A stretch of DNA of 64,000 bases, taken from Vibrio amylolyticus. GTDB taxonomy: Bacteria > Pseudomonadota > Gammaproteobacteria > Enterobacterales > Vibrionaceae. Where the stretch lies: NCBI RefSeq assembly GCF_023145695.1, contig NZ_JAJHVV010000010.1, positions 62,001-126,000 on the forward strand, written 5' to 3'. Positions 27,764-36,996 of the stretch are shown piece by piece. A model generated the notes under the pieces. That model was not told the origin of the DNA. It was given only the letters and a program-made list of their open reading frames with translations, and searched no databases. Made by a program: the position numbers and the translations under genes. The number at the start of each line of letters is the position of its first letter. Position 1 is the first letter of the stretch.

Positions 27764-27790
27764 GTATCTGTAAGTATGCTGGAGGGCTCC

Positions 27791-28426
27791 ATGGCTGTAG
27801 CTGCCAATAAACGTTCTGTGATGACATTGTTTTCAAGTGCATCTGATATGTATAGCCATCAGGTTCGTATTGTCCTGGCTGAGAAAGGCGTAAGTGTTGA
27901 GATTGAATTAGTTGATGAAGCTAATCTTCCTAATGAGCTTATCGAACTTAACCCGTACAAATCTGTACCAACGCTAATCGATCGTGAGCTTGCACTATAC
28001 GATTCAAAAATCATTATGGAATACCTCGATGAGCGTTTTCCACACCCACCATTGATGCCTGTTTACCCTGTTGCTCGTGGTAATAGCCGTCTAATGATCT
28101 ACCGTATTGAACGTAACTGGTACTCGCTAGCTGAAAAAGTAGTCAAAGGTAATGCAGAAGAAGCTGAAAATGCTCGTAATAAGCTGCGTAACGACTTGCT
28201 AACTCTAGCACCAGTTTTTGCAGAGTATGAGTACTTCATGAGCGAAGAGTTCAGCTTGATTGATTGCTACCTAGCACCGCTACTATGGCGTTTGCCTCAA
28301 CTTGGTATCGACCTCGTTGGCCCAGGCTCAAAAGAGCTTAAGATCTACATGAGCCGTGTATTCGAACGCGATTCGTTCTTAGCTTCTCTAACAGAAGCTG
28401 AGCGTGAGATGCGTTTAAGCCGATAG
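27791..28426 (+). CDS. sspA: Stringent starvation protein A
   Basis: A 211-residue GST-fold protein that binds RNA polymerase and alters transcription in stationary phase and acid stress. The thioredoxin-like N-terminal domain (SVMTLFSSASDMYSHQVRIV) and the helical C-terminal domain are complete, and the surface PHP motif seen in SspA (ERFPHPPLMPVYPVARG) is present. GST activity is not expected. GGAGGG four bases before the ATG at 27791 fixes the start and excludes an earlier one at 27776. It forms an operon with sspB. Confidence 0.97.
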   Translation: MAVAANKRSVMTLFSSASDMYSHQVRIVLAEKGVSVEIELVDEANLPNELIELNPYKSVPTLIDRELALYDSKIIMEYLDERFPHPPLMPVYPVARGNSRLMIYRIERNWYSLAEKVVKGNAEEAENARNKLRNDLLTLAPVFAEYEYFMSEEFSLIDCYLAPLLWRLPQLGIDLVGPGSKELKIYMSRVFERDSFLASLTEAEREMRLSR

Positions 28427-28432
28427 TTATTG

Positions 28433-28927
28433 ATGGATATTGAAAATATGACGCCAAGACGCCCATACATGCTTCGTGCATTTTATGAGTGGCTGGTAGA
28501 TAACGATTTAACCCCGCATTTGGTTGTTGATGCAACCATGGCGGGTGTTCGAGTTCCTCAAGAGTTTATTCAAGATGGTCAGATTATTTTGAATATAGCG
28601 CCAAGAGCGGTTGGGAACTTGGAACTAGGAAATGAAGCGATTACGTTTAGTGCTCGATTCAGTGGCCGTCCTCATTCTGTTATTGCTCCTCTTTATGCAG
28701 TTCAAGCAATCTATGCAAGAGAGAACGGTGCAGGCACAATGTTTGACCCAGAAGAAGCGTACTTGGATTCCGAGACGCGAGCGGAAGAGTCAATAGATGA
28801 GTCTCCTGTAAGTGGTCTATCTTCTGTTTCTGAAGAGGTTGTCTCTGAAGATACATTAGAAGAGAAAACGCCTTCAGAAGAGCCACCGAAACCGAAAGGT
28901 CGTCCTAGTTTACGTGTCGTTAAATAA
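28433..28927 (+). CDS. sspB: ClpXP protease specificity-enhancing factor SspB
   Basis: A 164-residue adaptor that tethers ssrA-tagged proteins to ClpXP. The N-terminal substrate-binding domain (RPYMLRAFYEWLVDNDLTPH) is followed by a long acidic, disordered linker (about 105-152) and the C-terminal ClpX-binding motif GRPSLRVVK. The ATG at 28433 begins MDIENMTPRRPY, as in the family; it lies six bases after the sspA stop. Confidence 0.97.
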   Translation: MDIENMTPRRPYMLRAFYEWLVDNDLTPHLVVDATMAGVRVPQEFIQDGQIILNIAPRAVGNLELGNEAITFSARFSGRPHSVIAPLYAVQAIYARENGAGTMFDPEEAYLDSETRAEESIDESPVSGLSSVSEEVVSEDTLEEKTPSEEPPKPKGRPSLRVVK

Positions 28928-28940
28928 CACGCAAAGAATC

Positions 28941-28967
28941 AAAAAAGCAGCCATTGGCTGCTTTTTT
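28941..28967. terminator. Bidirectional terminator between sspB and dolP
   Basis: A fully palindromic A6-GCAGCC-loop-GGCTGC-T6 hairpin lies between convergent operons and can work both ways. Confidence 0.92.
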
Positions 28968-29024
28968 ATTATCTCGTTTTTGGTTGGCGTCTCTGAATAC
29001 TCAAGTCACCTAAGCGCTGAAGAA

Positions 29025-29579
29025 TTAATTACCTATTTGGAAGGCGCGTATCACTTGCTTCACACCCGACACATTTCGAGCGACTTCCGTTGCTATATCG
29101 GCATGATACTCAGAGACGTAACCTAATAAAAAGACTTCTTTATCTTCCGTAATCACTTTTACATTGACGCCCTTAAGGTCAGAGTTGGTCAACAGCGCAG
29201 ATTTTACTTTGGTTGTTATCCAACTATCGCTACTCATAGAAGTCACAGATAGGGGCTCACGGATGCGGACCTGATTATGGACTTTATTCACCCCCTTAAT
29301 ACTGTTCGCTTGCTCTAGAAAAGTATTAAGTTCGTGATCGGTCTTTGACTGCCCCATGAGTACAACAATGCCATTATAAGAGCTAGCCGTTACACGTACT
29401 TGGCCCCGAAATGGCGCTTTGTTTCCAAGCCCTGCAACTTCAAATTCGATATTACTGTCACTCCACCTCTCCTTAGTGCTTCGTGTGTCCGTTGCCGTAG
29501 TTTCTGGGTCGGAAAAACTAGCGCAGCCAGATAGAATGGCGAAAGTCAGAATGAGTACTAGGTTACGGAATGTTTTCAT
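29025..29579 (-). CDS. dolP: BON-domain outer-membrane lipoprotein DolP (YraP)
   Basis: A 184-residue lipoprotein. The signal peptide ends in the lipobox LSGC (cysteine near residue 20). Two BON domains follow, each with the family's G-x-V-x-L-x-G/hydrophobic pattern (GIVVLMGQ and EVFLLGYV). In E. coli, DolP (YraP) binds anionic phospholipid at division sites and supports outer-membrane integrity. The ATG at 29579 puts the signal at the N-terminus; an upstream in-frame start at 29627 would add a non-signal extension. The gene closes the lpoA-yraN-diaA-dolP cluster. Confidence 0.94.
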   Translation of the reverse strand: MKTFRNLVLILTFAILSGCASFSDPETTATDTRSTKERWSDSNIEFEVAGLGNKAPFRGQVRVTASSYNGIVVLMGQSKTDHELNTFLEQANSIKGVNKVHNQVRIREPLSVTSMSSDSWITTKVKSALLTNSDLKGVNVKVITEDKEVFLLGYVSEYHADIATEVARNVSGVKQVIRAFQIGN

Positions 29580-29581
29580 CG

Positions 29582-30172
29582 TTATTCTTCGTGTGCAGGA
29601 AAAAGTACTTGATCGATAAGATCGCATAAACAGTGTAGCGTCACCATATGAACTTCATGAATACGCGGTGTTCTGTGAGAGGGGATACGGATTTCAACAT
29701 CATGCTCTCCCAATAGACCCGCCATTTCGCCACCATCTTTACCGGTTAGGGCGATGATCGTCATGTCACGTGTTACTGCTGCTTCCATTGCTTTAATGAT
29801 GTTCTTACTATTACCACTGGTCGATATTGCCAATAAAATATCACCGGCTTGACCAAATGCTCGTACCTGCTTTGAGAATATTTCTTGGTAGTGATAGTCA
29901 TTGGCAACGGCAGTCATGGTTGTATTATCTGCAGTCAATGCCATTGCGGGCAGGCTTGGACGCTCGGTCTCAAAACGATTAAGAAGACAAGAGACAAATT
30001 GCTGAGCGTTGGATGAGGAACCACCGTTACCACAGCAGAGAATTTTATTACCATTAAGCAGGCTTGCTACCATTGCTTGAGCCGCGTGAGTAATCGCATC
30101 CGGAAGCGCTTCAGCAGCAGCGATTTGAATTTGAATACTTTCAGTGAAGCTATCTTTAATGCTATCTAGCAT
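29582..30172 (-). CDS. diaA: DnaA initiator-associating protein DiaA (SIS domain)
   Basis: A 196-residue SIS-fold protein related to GmhA. Signature stretches are [19 protein letters not shown] and [18 protein letters not shown]. coli DiaA is a tetramer that binds DnaA and promotes orderly initiation at oriC. The genomic setting beside yraN, lpoA and dolP identifies it as DiaA rather than the LPS enzyme GmhA. It starts three bases after the yraN stop. Confidence 0.94.
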   Translation of the reverse strand: MLDSIKDSFTESIQIQIAAAEALPDAITHAAQAMVASLLNGNKILCCGNGGSSSNAQQFVSCLLNRFETERPSLPAMALTADNTTMTAVANDYHYQEIFSKQVRAFGQAGDILLAISTSGNSKNIIKAMEAAVTRDMTIIALTGKDGGEMAGLLGEHDVEIRIPSHRTPRIHEVHMVTLHCLCDLIDQVLFPAHEE

Positions 30173-30175
30173 CGA

Positions 30176-30544
30176 TTATCCTTGAGTAATTGCATTTTTT
30201 ATCCATTCGATCTGCGCGCCTTTCTCGTGGATCGCAATAACATCGAAACGGAGATCGGTCTGCTCAACAGATTGGCCTCTTTTTAACAACCAGTAGTGGG
30301 CAGTTTTTAGCAGCTTGGAAACTTTACTTGGAGAAATAGTCTCCGCAGCGTGACCGAAGTGCTTGCTCTCGCGGTATCTAACCTCAACAAAGACGACACA
30401 ACTGCCATCTAGCATAATGAGGTCGATTTCTCCGCAGCGAGCTGTAAAGTTTCTCTCAATCAGAGTAAGACCGCAACCTTCTAAGTGTTTTTTAGCGACG
30501 GTCTCATAGTGTTGGCCGATATCTCGACGGCTAAAGAGCCCCAT
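30176..30544 (-). CDS. yraN: UPF0102 nuclease-like protein YraN
   Basis: A 122-residue protein of the UPF0102 family, with the restriction-endonuclease-like core CGEIDLIMLDG...VVFVEVRYR (D and ExV residues). Biological function is unestablished. The ATG at 30544 (MGLFSRRD) is typical; it overlaps the end of lpoA by 14 bases, so translation is probably coupled. Confidence 0.92.
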   Translation of the reverse strand: MGLFSRRDIGQHYETVAKKHLEGCGLTLIERNFTARCGEIDLIMLDGSCVVFVEVRYRESKHFGHAAETISPSKVSKLLKTAHYWLLKRGQSVEQTDLRFDVIAIHEKGAQIEWIKNAITQG

Positions 30545-32342
30545 ACTCTGACCAACTGATCTCTCTTTGCACGATACAATTCTCGTCAATACGTAGCAGT
30601 CCGGTTTGACCTTGATAGCTGTGCTCAGGAAGAAGCTTCATTTGTGGAAGTTGATCCATCATATGATAGGCGTCGATGCCTAGCGCTTGTAATCTTCGTT
30701 CAGAATTAGAATCTCTAGGCCAAAGCTGCTCCATCTGTGCAGTTAAACTACTGTCATTTTGCAGCAGTAGAGGGATATCACTGTATGTGATGCCTGTCAG
30801 GTCTTCGTACTGTTTATTGCCACTGTTACTACGAGAGTTAGAAAACAGCTGTGGTGGCTTTGTATCAGGGTTTATCGCGACTTCGATAAATGGCTTAATC
30901 AATGTTAACTCAGAGCCTTTTGCTACAATATAGACCGCATCAATATCACGACGGCTACGAGGTTGGCTTTCTAAAGGAATACCCATTAAGGCTTCTATTT
31001 GAGCGATATGCTGCTGGCTTTGTTGCAGTCCAAAAACAGAGTTAATATTGCGCTGAAGCTGTCGTTTATCGCCAAATAAGCTGACAGACACTTTATTATC
31101 GCTCAGTGTCTCCCACTCCGAAGAGAAGGCTTCACTGACTCGTTCGCCCAGTCTGCCTTGCGGAGCAAGAACAAGTGGGTATTGGTAACCTTGCTTATGA
31201 AGGTAGTGTGCCGCTTGAGCCACTTCTTGCTCTGGTGATAACGCTAGGTAACAGGTGCCCGTACCAACCTCTAGTTGTTCTGGGATATTTAGCGCCAATG
31301 TAGGGATATGGTATTCGAAGGTGTCTTGAATTTCTTCAAGTTCCTCGACATTATCTTTTGTCAAAGGGCCAACTATAAAGTCGATATTTTTTTCAATAAG
31401 GATAGATTCAAGTTCTTCCTTTGACGTTTTATTGGTGTCGATAATGGTGAGTGTTGCATCTTCTTCACGCTCTTCATCATTCATCATTGCCATAATAAAG
31501 CCATCTCGAATCAGCTGTGCTTGTTTGGCAAAACGTCCTGATAAAGGAAGCAGAATCGCGGTACTGTTAGGCTTGGAAATCTCTAAGTCCAAAATATCTT
31601 GAATGGCTTGTGGGGTATAAAGACTGGCAGGGTGATAAGGGTTTTCTTCCAACCAATTGCTCAGGCTGCTTTTTAACATAGGAATATCACCCGAGAGTGT
31701 TTTCATATACACACTAAGCTGTACCCAGCCGTCAATAGTACTTTCATCGGCCGCAGAGCTTAACAGGTCGACCTGGTTCGATGGATAACGCCCTAAGTTA
31801 TCCCAGATAAGATTGGCAGTTTCACGTTGCTGCATCTCATCTTGATAGGCGCTCAAGTGCACGAGCTCTTTACTGGATTCAAAGAAACGCGACTGATTAG
31901 CATATAAGTCGGCTCGTAACTGGTAATAATCAATCCACTGTTGGTCTGGTAAAGACCACTGAGCTTGGAAGTTAAGCTGATTTAGTGCTTGCTGATACTC
32001 ACCCTGGCTATTTAAAAGTTCAGCCCGAGATAATTGCCACTCTGATTGTTGCAGTGCACTTAGTTTTTGTTTGACGATTCTTTTTGATAAGCGATTAGCA
32101 AGGTCAACATCATTACTTTCTATTGCCGCCTTAAAGGCCATGATTAACCAGTCATTCTGAATCGACCCTTGGGCACTATCGGCCTGCATTAAGTAGTTTT
32201 GCGCGGATTGCACTGGATCGAGCAAGATATCAACATAAGTAGGTGCTGAAGGTTTAGACGAACACGCACTCAAAACGACTGCAAGTGCTACAGGGGTGAG
32301 TAAGCGTGGTACACTGATTCTCTTATGGTTCTTCATAGCCAT
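30531..32342 (-). CDS. lpoA: Penicillin-binding protein activator LpoA
   Basis: A 603-residue outer-membrane lipoprotein that reaches through the periplasm to stimulate the peptidoglycan synthase PBP1A. The signal ends in the lipobox LSAC (cysteine near residue 26). The N-terminal half is TPR-like helical (about 40-240); the C-terminal half is a periplasmic-binding-protein-like fold (AILLPLSGRFAKQAQLIRDG onward). Two close ATGs, 32342 and 32336, are possible; neither has a strong ribosome site. It is divergent from rsmI across 63 bases. Confidence 0.95.
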   Translation of the reverse strand: MAMKNHKRISVPRLLTPVALAVVLSACSSKPSAPTYVDILLDPVQSAQNYLMQADSAQGSIQNDWLIMAFKAAIESNDVDLANRLSKRIVKQKLSALQQSEWQLSRAELLNSQGEYQQALNQLNFQAQWSLPDQQWIDYYQLRADLYANQSRFFESSKELVHLSAYQDEMQQRETANLIWDNLGRYPSNQVDLLSSAADESTIDGWVQLSVYMKTLSGDIPMLKSSLSNWLEENPYHPASLYTPQAIQDILDLEISKPNSTAILLPLSGRFAKQAQLIRDGFIMAMMNDEEREEDATLTIIDTNKTSKEELESILIEKNIDFIVGPLTKDNVEELEEIQDTFEYHIPTLALNIPEQLEVGTGTCYLALSPEQEVAQAAHYLHKQGYQYPLVLAPQGRLGERVSEAFSSEWETLSDNKVSVSLFGDKRQLQRNINSVFGLQQSQQHIAQIEALMGIPLESQPRSRRDIDAVYIVAKGSELTLIKPFIEVAINPDTKPPQLFSNSRSNSGNKQYEDLTGITYSDIPLLLQNDSSLTAQMEQLWPRDSNSERRLQALGIDAYHMMDQLPQMKLLPEHSYQGQTGLLRIDENCIVQREISWSEYGAL

Positions 32343-32405
32343 GTATTCTTATACTTGTATGTGTAAAATTATCTCTATATTAATCGTTGAAGTGATGGTA
32401 AACAA

Positions 32406-33269
32406 ATGACAGATAACAAAACATTGCCTGCAGAGATCCCAACTCTCTATATTGTTCCGACTCCAATTGGCAATTTAGGTGATATTACCCAGCGCGCCAT
32501 TGATGTTTTATCAACGGTTGACGTTATCGCAGCTGAGGATACCCGCCATACTGGTCGATTACTTGCTCACTTCAATATTAAAACTAAAACGTTCCCTTTA
32601 CATGATCACAATGAACAGCAAAAAGCTCAAGTCTTAGTTGATAGATTATGTGACGGGCAGTCCATTGCATTAGTTTCAGATGCTGGAACCCCATTAATTA
32701 GTGATCCAGGATACCACTTGGTGAATAAATGTCGTCAAGCGGGTGTTAGAGTTGTGCCGCTGCCTGGTGCTTGTGCGGTTATAACGGCGTTGAGCGCGTC
32801 TGGCTTGCCATCGGACCGTTTTAGTTTTGAAGGTTTCTTACCGCCTAAGAGCAAAGGACGTAAAGATAAGTTTCTTGAAATCGCCAAAGCTGAGCGCACT
32901 TGTATATTCTATGAATCACCACACCGAATTTTAGATTCGCTGGCTGATATGTTGGATATATTAGGCCCAGACAGAGAGGTCGTACTGGCGCGTGAGATTA
33001 CTAAGACGTTTGAAACCATTAAAATGTTACCTTTGAGTGAGCTTATTGAGTGGGTGAGCAGTGATGAAAATCAGCGCCGTGGTGAAATGGTATTGTTGAT
33101 TCACGGTTATCGTGAAATTGCAGACGATACTATTGCAGAAGAAGTCACGAGAACGTTGACGATTTTGACCAAAGAGTTGCCTCTTAAAAAGGCCGCAGCG
33201 ATGACCGCTGAAATCTACAACTTAAAGAAAAACGCTCTGTATAAATGGGGCCTTGAAAACCTCGATTAA
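32406..33269 (+). CDS. rsmI: 16S rRNA (cytidine(1402)-2'-O)-methyltransferase
   Basis: A 287-residue SAM-dependent methyltransferase of the tetrapyrrole methylase fold. Typical segments are [42 protein letters not shown] and [12 protein letters not shown]. RsmI modifies C1402 in the decoding centre. It is divergent from lpoA, the usual arrangement, and followed by rnpB. Confidence 0.97.
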   Translation: MTDNKTLPAEIPTLYIVPTPIGNLGDITQRAIDVLSTVDVIAAEDTRHTGRLLAHFNIKTKTFPLHDHNEQQKAQVLVDRLCDGQSIALVSDAGTPLISDPGYHLVNKCRQAGVRVVPLPGACAVITALSASGLPSDRFSFEGFLPPKSKGRKDKFLEIAKAERTCIFYESPHRILDSLADMLDILGPDREVVLAREITKTFETIKMLPLSELIEWVSSDENQRRGEMVLLIHGYREIADDTIAEEVTRTLTILTKELPLKKAAAMTAEIYNLKKNALYKWGLENLD

Positions 33270-33344
33270 ATTGCCCGTATTGGTTGTTTGTTGAACGAAT
33301 AAGTAGGCCGTTGAGCTCTTAAGAGGTTTAAACTGACTTCACTC

Positions 33345-33373
33345 TAGACACACTGTTCGCTTATCTATACAAT
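33345..33373 (+). promoter_or_regulatory. Promoter of rnpB
   Basis: TAGACA (33345-33350), a 17-base spacer and TACAAT (33368-33373) lie seven bases before the predicted 5' end of RNase P RNA: a good sigma70 match in the expected place. Confidence 0.75.
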
Positions 33374-33380
33374 CCGCCTC

Positions 33381-33772
33381 GGAGTTGACTGGGTAATCGC
33401 TGCTTCATTGATGTCCTTCGGGAGACTGATGAAGGGGAGGAACGTCCGGGCTCCTTAGAGCAGGGTGCCAGGTAACGCCTGGGTAGCGTGAGCTAACGAC
33501 AAGTGCAGCAGAGAGAAGACCGCCGATGGCCTCATTTCTTCGGAAGAGGCACAGGTAAGGCTGAAAGGGTGCGGTAAGAGCGCACCGTGCGTCTGGCAAC
33601 AGTGCGTAGCAAGGTAAACTCCACCCGGAGCAAGATCAAATAGGCCCTCACATTGCGCTGCTCGCGTATGGGGGCGGGTAGATTGCTTGAGCCTGTGAGC
33701 GATTGCAGGCCTAGACGAATGGTTACCGCCGCGAAAGCGGAGACAGAACCCGGCGTATGTGTCAACTCCACC
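33381..33772 (+). ncRNA. rnpB: RNase P RNA (M1 RNA, type A)
   Basis: The catalytic RNA of RNase P, which matures tRNA 5' ends. Its ends pair as helix P1 (GGAGTTGAC at 33381-33389 with GTCAACTCC at 33761-33769). Conserved core elements are visible: GAGGAACGTCCGGGCTCC near 33436, and AGACAGAACCCGGC near 33741. The length of about 392 nt is right for a bacterial type A molecule. A promoter precedes it and a terminator follows. The exact 3' end may differ by a few bases. Confidence 0.96.
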
Positions 33773-33780
33773 AATTCGAG

Positions 33781-33815
33781 ACCCATCATAACGTAGAGTT
33801 ATGATGGGTTTTTTG
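33781..33815 (+). terminator. Terminator of rnpB
   Basis: A perfect 12-bp stem (ACCCATCATAAC / GTTATGATGGGT) around a five-base loop, followed by six T residues. Confidence 0.93.
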
Positions 33816-33855
33816 CTTTATATTGACGAAAATTATTTTGTTAACACTAAACTTA

Positions 33856-33918
33856 GCGCAATATCACGTGATGTTTTGCGCAAACAGTAGCGATAGCTCG
33901 TGAAATCAGTACACTGAT
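33856..33918. repeat. Two dyads upstream of rsmH
   Basis: The first dyad (33856-33881) has the perfect palindrome ATCACGTGAT at its centre and GCGCAA/TTGCGC arms. The second (33905-33918) is ATCAGT-AC-ACTGAT. They occupy the place where mraZ and its operator usually lie. Candidate regulator sites; no known consensus was matched. Confidence 0.45.
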
Positions 33919-33971
33919 GTTTATCTGTATTTTAGTGTTATCGCCTTCAGCCCAAGCTTGATGAGACCAAC

Positions 33972-34922
33972 ATGACTGAATCATTCCAACATATTTCTGT
34001 TTTACTCCACGAGTCGATCGATGGATTGGCGATTAAACCTGACGGTACCTATATCGACGGTACGTTTGGGCGTGGTGGTCACAGCCGAACTATCTTGTCT
34101 CAGCTAGGTGAGAATGGACGTTTATTCAGTATTGATAGAGATCCACAAGCGATCGCTGAAGCAAAAAAGATTGATGACCCTCGTTTTACGATCATCCATG
34201 GTCCTTTCTCTGGCATGGCTGAATACGCAGAGCGTTATGATCTTGTTGGAAAAGTTGACGGTGTCTTGCTCGATCTAGGTGTTTCATCGCCTCAACTAGA
34301 CGATGCAGAGCGTGGCTTTAGCTTTATGAAAGATGGCCCACTTGATATGCGTATGGATCCGACCTCCGGTATCTCCGTTTCAGAGTGGATATTAGGTGCG
34401 GATTTAGACGACATTACTTGGGTTATTCGTGAGTTTGGCGAAGACAAGCATGCACGTCGTATTGCGAAAGCGATTGTTGCTCACCGTGATGATGAAGAGA
34501 AAGAGCCACTTACGCGCACAAGTCAGCTAGCAAAGTTAATCTCAGAAGCGGCGCCTAAAAGTTTTAAAGAGAAGAAGCACCCAGCCACTCGTGCTTTTCA
34601 AGCCTTTAGAATTTACATTAACAGCGAACTTGAAGAGATTGATACTGCATTAAAAGGTGCAGCGAGTATTCTTGCCCCTCAAGGTCGCTTATCTGTGATC
34701 AGTTTCCATTCACTTGAGGATCGAATGGTGAAGCGCTTTATTCGTAAAGAGAGCAAAGGACCACAAGTTCCTCATGGCATTCCTCTTACCGAAGCGCAGA
34801 TTAGTGCGTTAGGCTCTGCAGACTTGAAACCAATTGGCAAAGCGAATAAGCCCACAGAGCAAGAAGTTGAGCAAAACCCTCGTTCACGCAGTTCAGTACT
34901 TCGTATCGCTGAAAAACTGTAA
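33972..34922 (+). CDS. rsmH: 16S rRNA (cytosine(1402)-N4)-methyltransferase
   Basis: A 316-residue SAM methyltransferase (formerly MraW) with motif I in [10 protein letters not shown] and the family segments [16 protein letters not shown] and [13 protein letters not shown]. It methylates N4 of C1402, the same nucleotide that RsmI (upstream) methylates on the ribose. It is the first gene of the dcw cluster here. Five bases separate it from ftsL. Confidence 0.98.
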   Translation: MTESFQHISVLLHESIDGLAIKPDGTYIDGTFGRGGHSRTILSQLGENGRLFSIDRDPQAIAEAKKIDDPRFTIIHGPFSGMAEYAERYDLVGKVDGVLLDLGVSSPQLDDAERGFSFMKDGPLDMRMDPTSGISVSEWILGADLDDITWVIREFGEDKHARRIAKAIVAHRDDEEKEPLTRTSQLAKLISEAAPKSFKEKKHPATRAFQAFRIYINSELEEIDTALKGAASILAPQGRLSVISFHSLEDRMVKRFIRKESKGPQVPHGIPLTEAQISALGSADLKPIGKANKPTEQEVEQNPRSRSSVLRIAEKL

Positions 34923-34927
34923 TCTAT

Positions 34928-35245
34928 ATGAGTGATCGCCAAGTAAACTTAGCAAAAATAATTATTACTGACCTGTGTACGGTCGGTCGTTTACCACTAT
35001 TGATGCTGATTTTAATCTTTACTAGTGCGATGGGAGTGGTGTTCATTACTCACCACTCTCGACAAGCTATTTCTGAAAAAAATACGATGCTACTCAATCG
35101 AGACCATCTCTCTAATGAATGGCGAAACCTCATCTTGGAAGAGACGGCTCTAGCGGAGCATAGCCGAGTACAAGCAATGGCAAAGAAAGAGCTTGAGATG
35201 CGTCGTCCTGACGCGGATAAAGAAGTGATCATTAACCTGCAATGA
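34928..35245 (+). CDS. ftsL: Cell division protein FtsL
   Basis: A 105-residue bitopic protein: a short cytoplasmic N-terminus, one membrane helix (about 20-40, LPLLMLILIFTSAMGVVFIT) and a periplasmic leucine-zipper-like coiled coil. FtsL works with FtsB and FtsQ to activate FtsWI. The stop overlaps the ftsI start (ATGA). Confidence 0.95.
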   Translation: MSDRQVNLAKIIITDLCTVGRLPLLMLILIFTSAMGVVFITHHSRQAISEKNTMLLNRDHLSNEWRNLILEETALAEHSRVQAMAKKELEMRRPDADKEVIINLQ

Positions 35246-36984
35246 AAAGCAAAAAAACCTCAGTCACCCCTAAAAGCAGTAAATCCAAATCCACGGAAGA
35301 TGCACCTCTATTAATTCGCTGGCGCTTTTACCTTGTTATTTTTTGTGTTTTTGCCTGTTTTGCCATTCTGGTTGGTCGCATTGGCTATATTCAGGTTATT
35401 GAGCCAGACAATCTTATCCGTCAGGGTGATATGCGTACGGTTAGGGCAAAAACCATTCATTCTGCAAGAGGGATCATCTCCGATCGAAATAGTGAACCAT
35501 TGGCGGTGAGTGTCCCTGTTGAAGCTGTCTGGGCAGATCCTGTCGCCATATTTAGGAAGAGTGGTTTAGACGATCGCGATAGATGGTATGCACTTGCGGA
35601 TGTATTAGGTCTTGATCGTAACGGATTGATTGAAAGAATTGAAAATAACGAGTCTCGCCGCTTTATCTACCTTCAACGACAAGTTAGCCCGGCGATGGCG
35701 AATTATATACGTGAACTTAAATTGACCGGTGTTGGCCTTAAATCTGAATCAAGACGTTACTATCCAGCCGGTGAGGTAAGTGCTCACTTAGTGGGAGTGA
35801 CAGGTATTGATGGTCATGGTTTAGAAGGGGTTGAGCGAAGCTATGATAAATGGCTTACCGGTGAAGCGGGCAAGCGAATTATACGTAAAGATCGTTATGG
35901 CCGTGTTGTAGAGAATATCTCTTTAGAAAAGCAAGAGGAAGGAAAGCCTCTTGAGCTAACCATAGATCAGCGTTTACAGGCTATTTCTTATAGAGCGATT
36001 AAGCAGGCCGTTGCCGACACTCGAGCAACGTCTGGTTCTGCCATTCTTTTGGACGTCAAAAGTGGTGCCGTGCTTTCAATGGTTAACGCACCATCCTATA
36101 ACCCAAATAACCGCTCTGATTTACAGTCGTTTAAGATGCGTAATCGTGTTATTACCGACGCATTTGAACCTGGCTCTACAGTAAAACCTTTTGTTGTATT
36201 AGCCGCTCTTGAGGAAGGCTCCGCTACTCCAGATACCGTTATTGATACTGGAAATGGCGTAATGCGATTAGGGGGAAGTCGCGTTGTTGATACTTCCAAG
36301 GTTGGGAAAGCAGACCTAACCACGATACTCCAAAAATCGAGTAATATTGGCGTTGCCAAGCTTGCATTAGACATGCCTTTAGAAGCACTTCTGGGTATGT
36401 ACAGTTCAATAGGATTTGGTGAGACCTCAGGTCTTAATCTTGTTGGCGAAACCTCGGGTATCTTTCCTAATAGACGTCGCTGGTCAAAGCATGAGATCGC
36501 GACTTTGTCATTTGGTTATGGCTTAACGATTACCCCTCTACAACTTGCTCATGCCTATGCGACCTTAGGCAATTACGGTGAGTATCAACCGATCCATATC
36601 ATTGAAAACAATCAGCAAGATCTTTCAAGACAAGTTATTGGTAAAGATAATGCTCGTCTAGTATTAGAGATGCTTGAAACGGTTACACAACCCGGTGGTA
36701 CCGCAACAAGAGCAGCCGTACCAGGCTATCGTATTGCGGCGAAAACCGGTACATCGCGTAAAGCCGTTGCTGGTGGGTATGGCGATGAATATTTCGCTTA
36801 TACAGCCGGTGTTGCCCCTGCGAGTAACCCAAGATTAGCCTTAGTCGTTGTCGTCAATGAACCTCAAGGTGATAACTATTATGGCGGCTCGGTAGCAGGT
36901 CCTGTTTTCTCAGAGATAATGAAAGGTGCGTTGCAAATACTCAATGTCGCGCCAGATGAGAATCAATTAAAAGTTACAAATTAA
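35242..36984 (+). CDS. ftsI: Peptidoglycan D,D-transpeptidase FtsI (PBP3)
   Basis: The septal class B penicillin-binding protein, 580 residues. One membrane anchor lies near residues 28-48, then the pedestal domain and the transpeptidase domain. The active-site motifs are STVK (S312), SSN (366-368) and KTG (501-503). It crosslinks septal peptidoglycan with FtsW as its partner glycosyltransferase. It overlaps ftsL by four bases. Confidence 0.98.
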   Translation: MKSKKTSVTPKSSKSKSTEDAPLLIRWRFYLVIFCVFACFAILVGRIGYIQVIEPDNLIRQGDMRTVRAKTIHSARGIISDRNSEPLAVSVPVEAVWADPVAIFRKSGLDDRDRWYALADVLGLDRNGLIERIENNESRRFIYLQRQVSPAMANYIRELKLTGVGLKSESRRYYPAGEVSAHLVGVTGIDGHGLEGVERSYDKWLTGEAGKRIIRKDRYGRVVENISLEKQEEGKPLELTIDQRLQAISYRAIKQAVADTRATSGSAILLDVKSGAVLSMVNAPSYNPNNRSDLQSFKMRNRVITDAFEPGSTVKPFVVLAALEEGSATPDTVIDTGNGVMRLGGSRVVDTSKVGKADLTTILQKSSNIGVAKLALDMPLEALLGMYSSIGFGETSGLNLVGETSGIFPNRRRWSKHEIATLSFGYGLTITPLQLAHAYATLGNYGEYQPIHIIENNQQDLSRQVIGKDNARLVLEMLETVTQPGGTATRAAVPGYRIAAKTGTSRKAVAGGYGDEYFAYTAGVAPASNPRLALVVVVNEPQGDNYYGGSVAGPVFSEIMKGALQILNVAPDENQLKVTN

Positions 36985-36996
36985 GAGATGAAGAGC

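Noticed and set aside
28914..29126. Plus-strand frame with a hydrophobic start after sspB
   Set aside because: It begins within sspB, runs through the bidirectional terminator and into dolP in reverse; the hydrophobic stretch comes from the T-rich hairpin.
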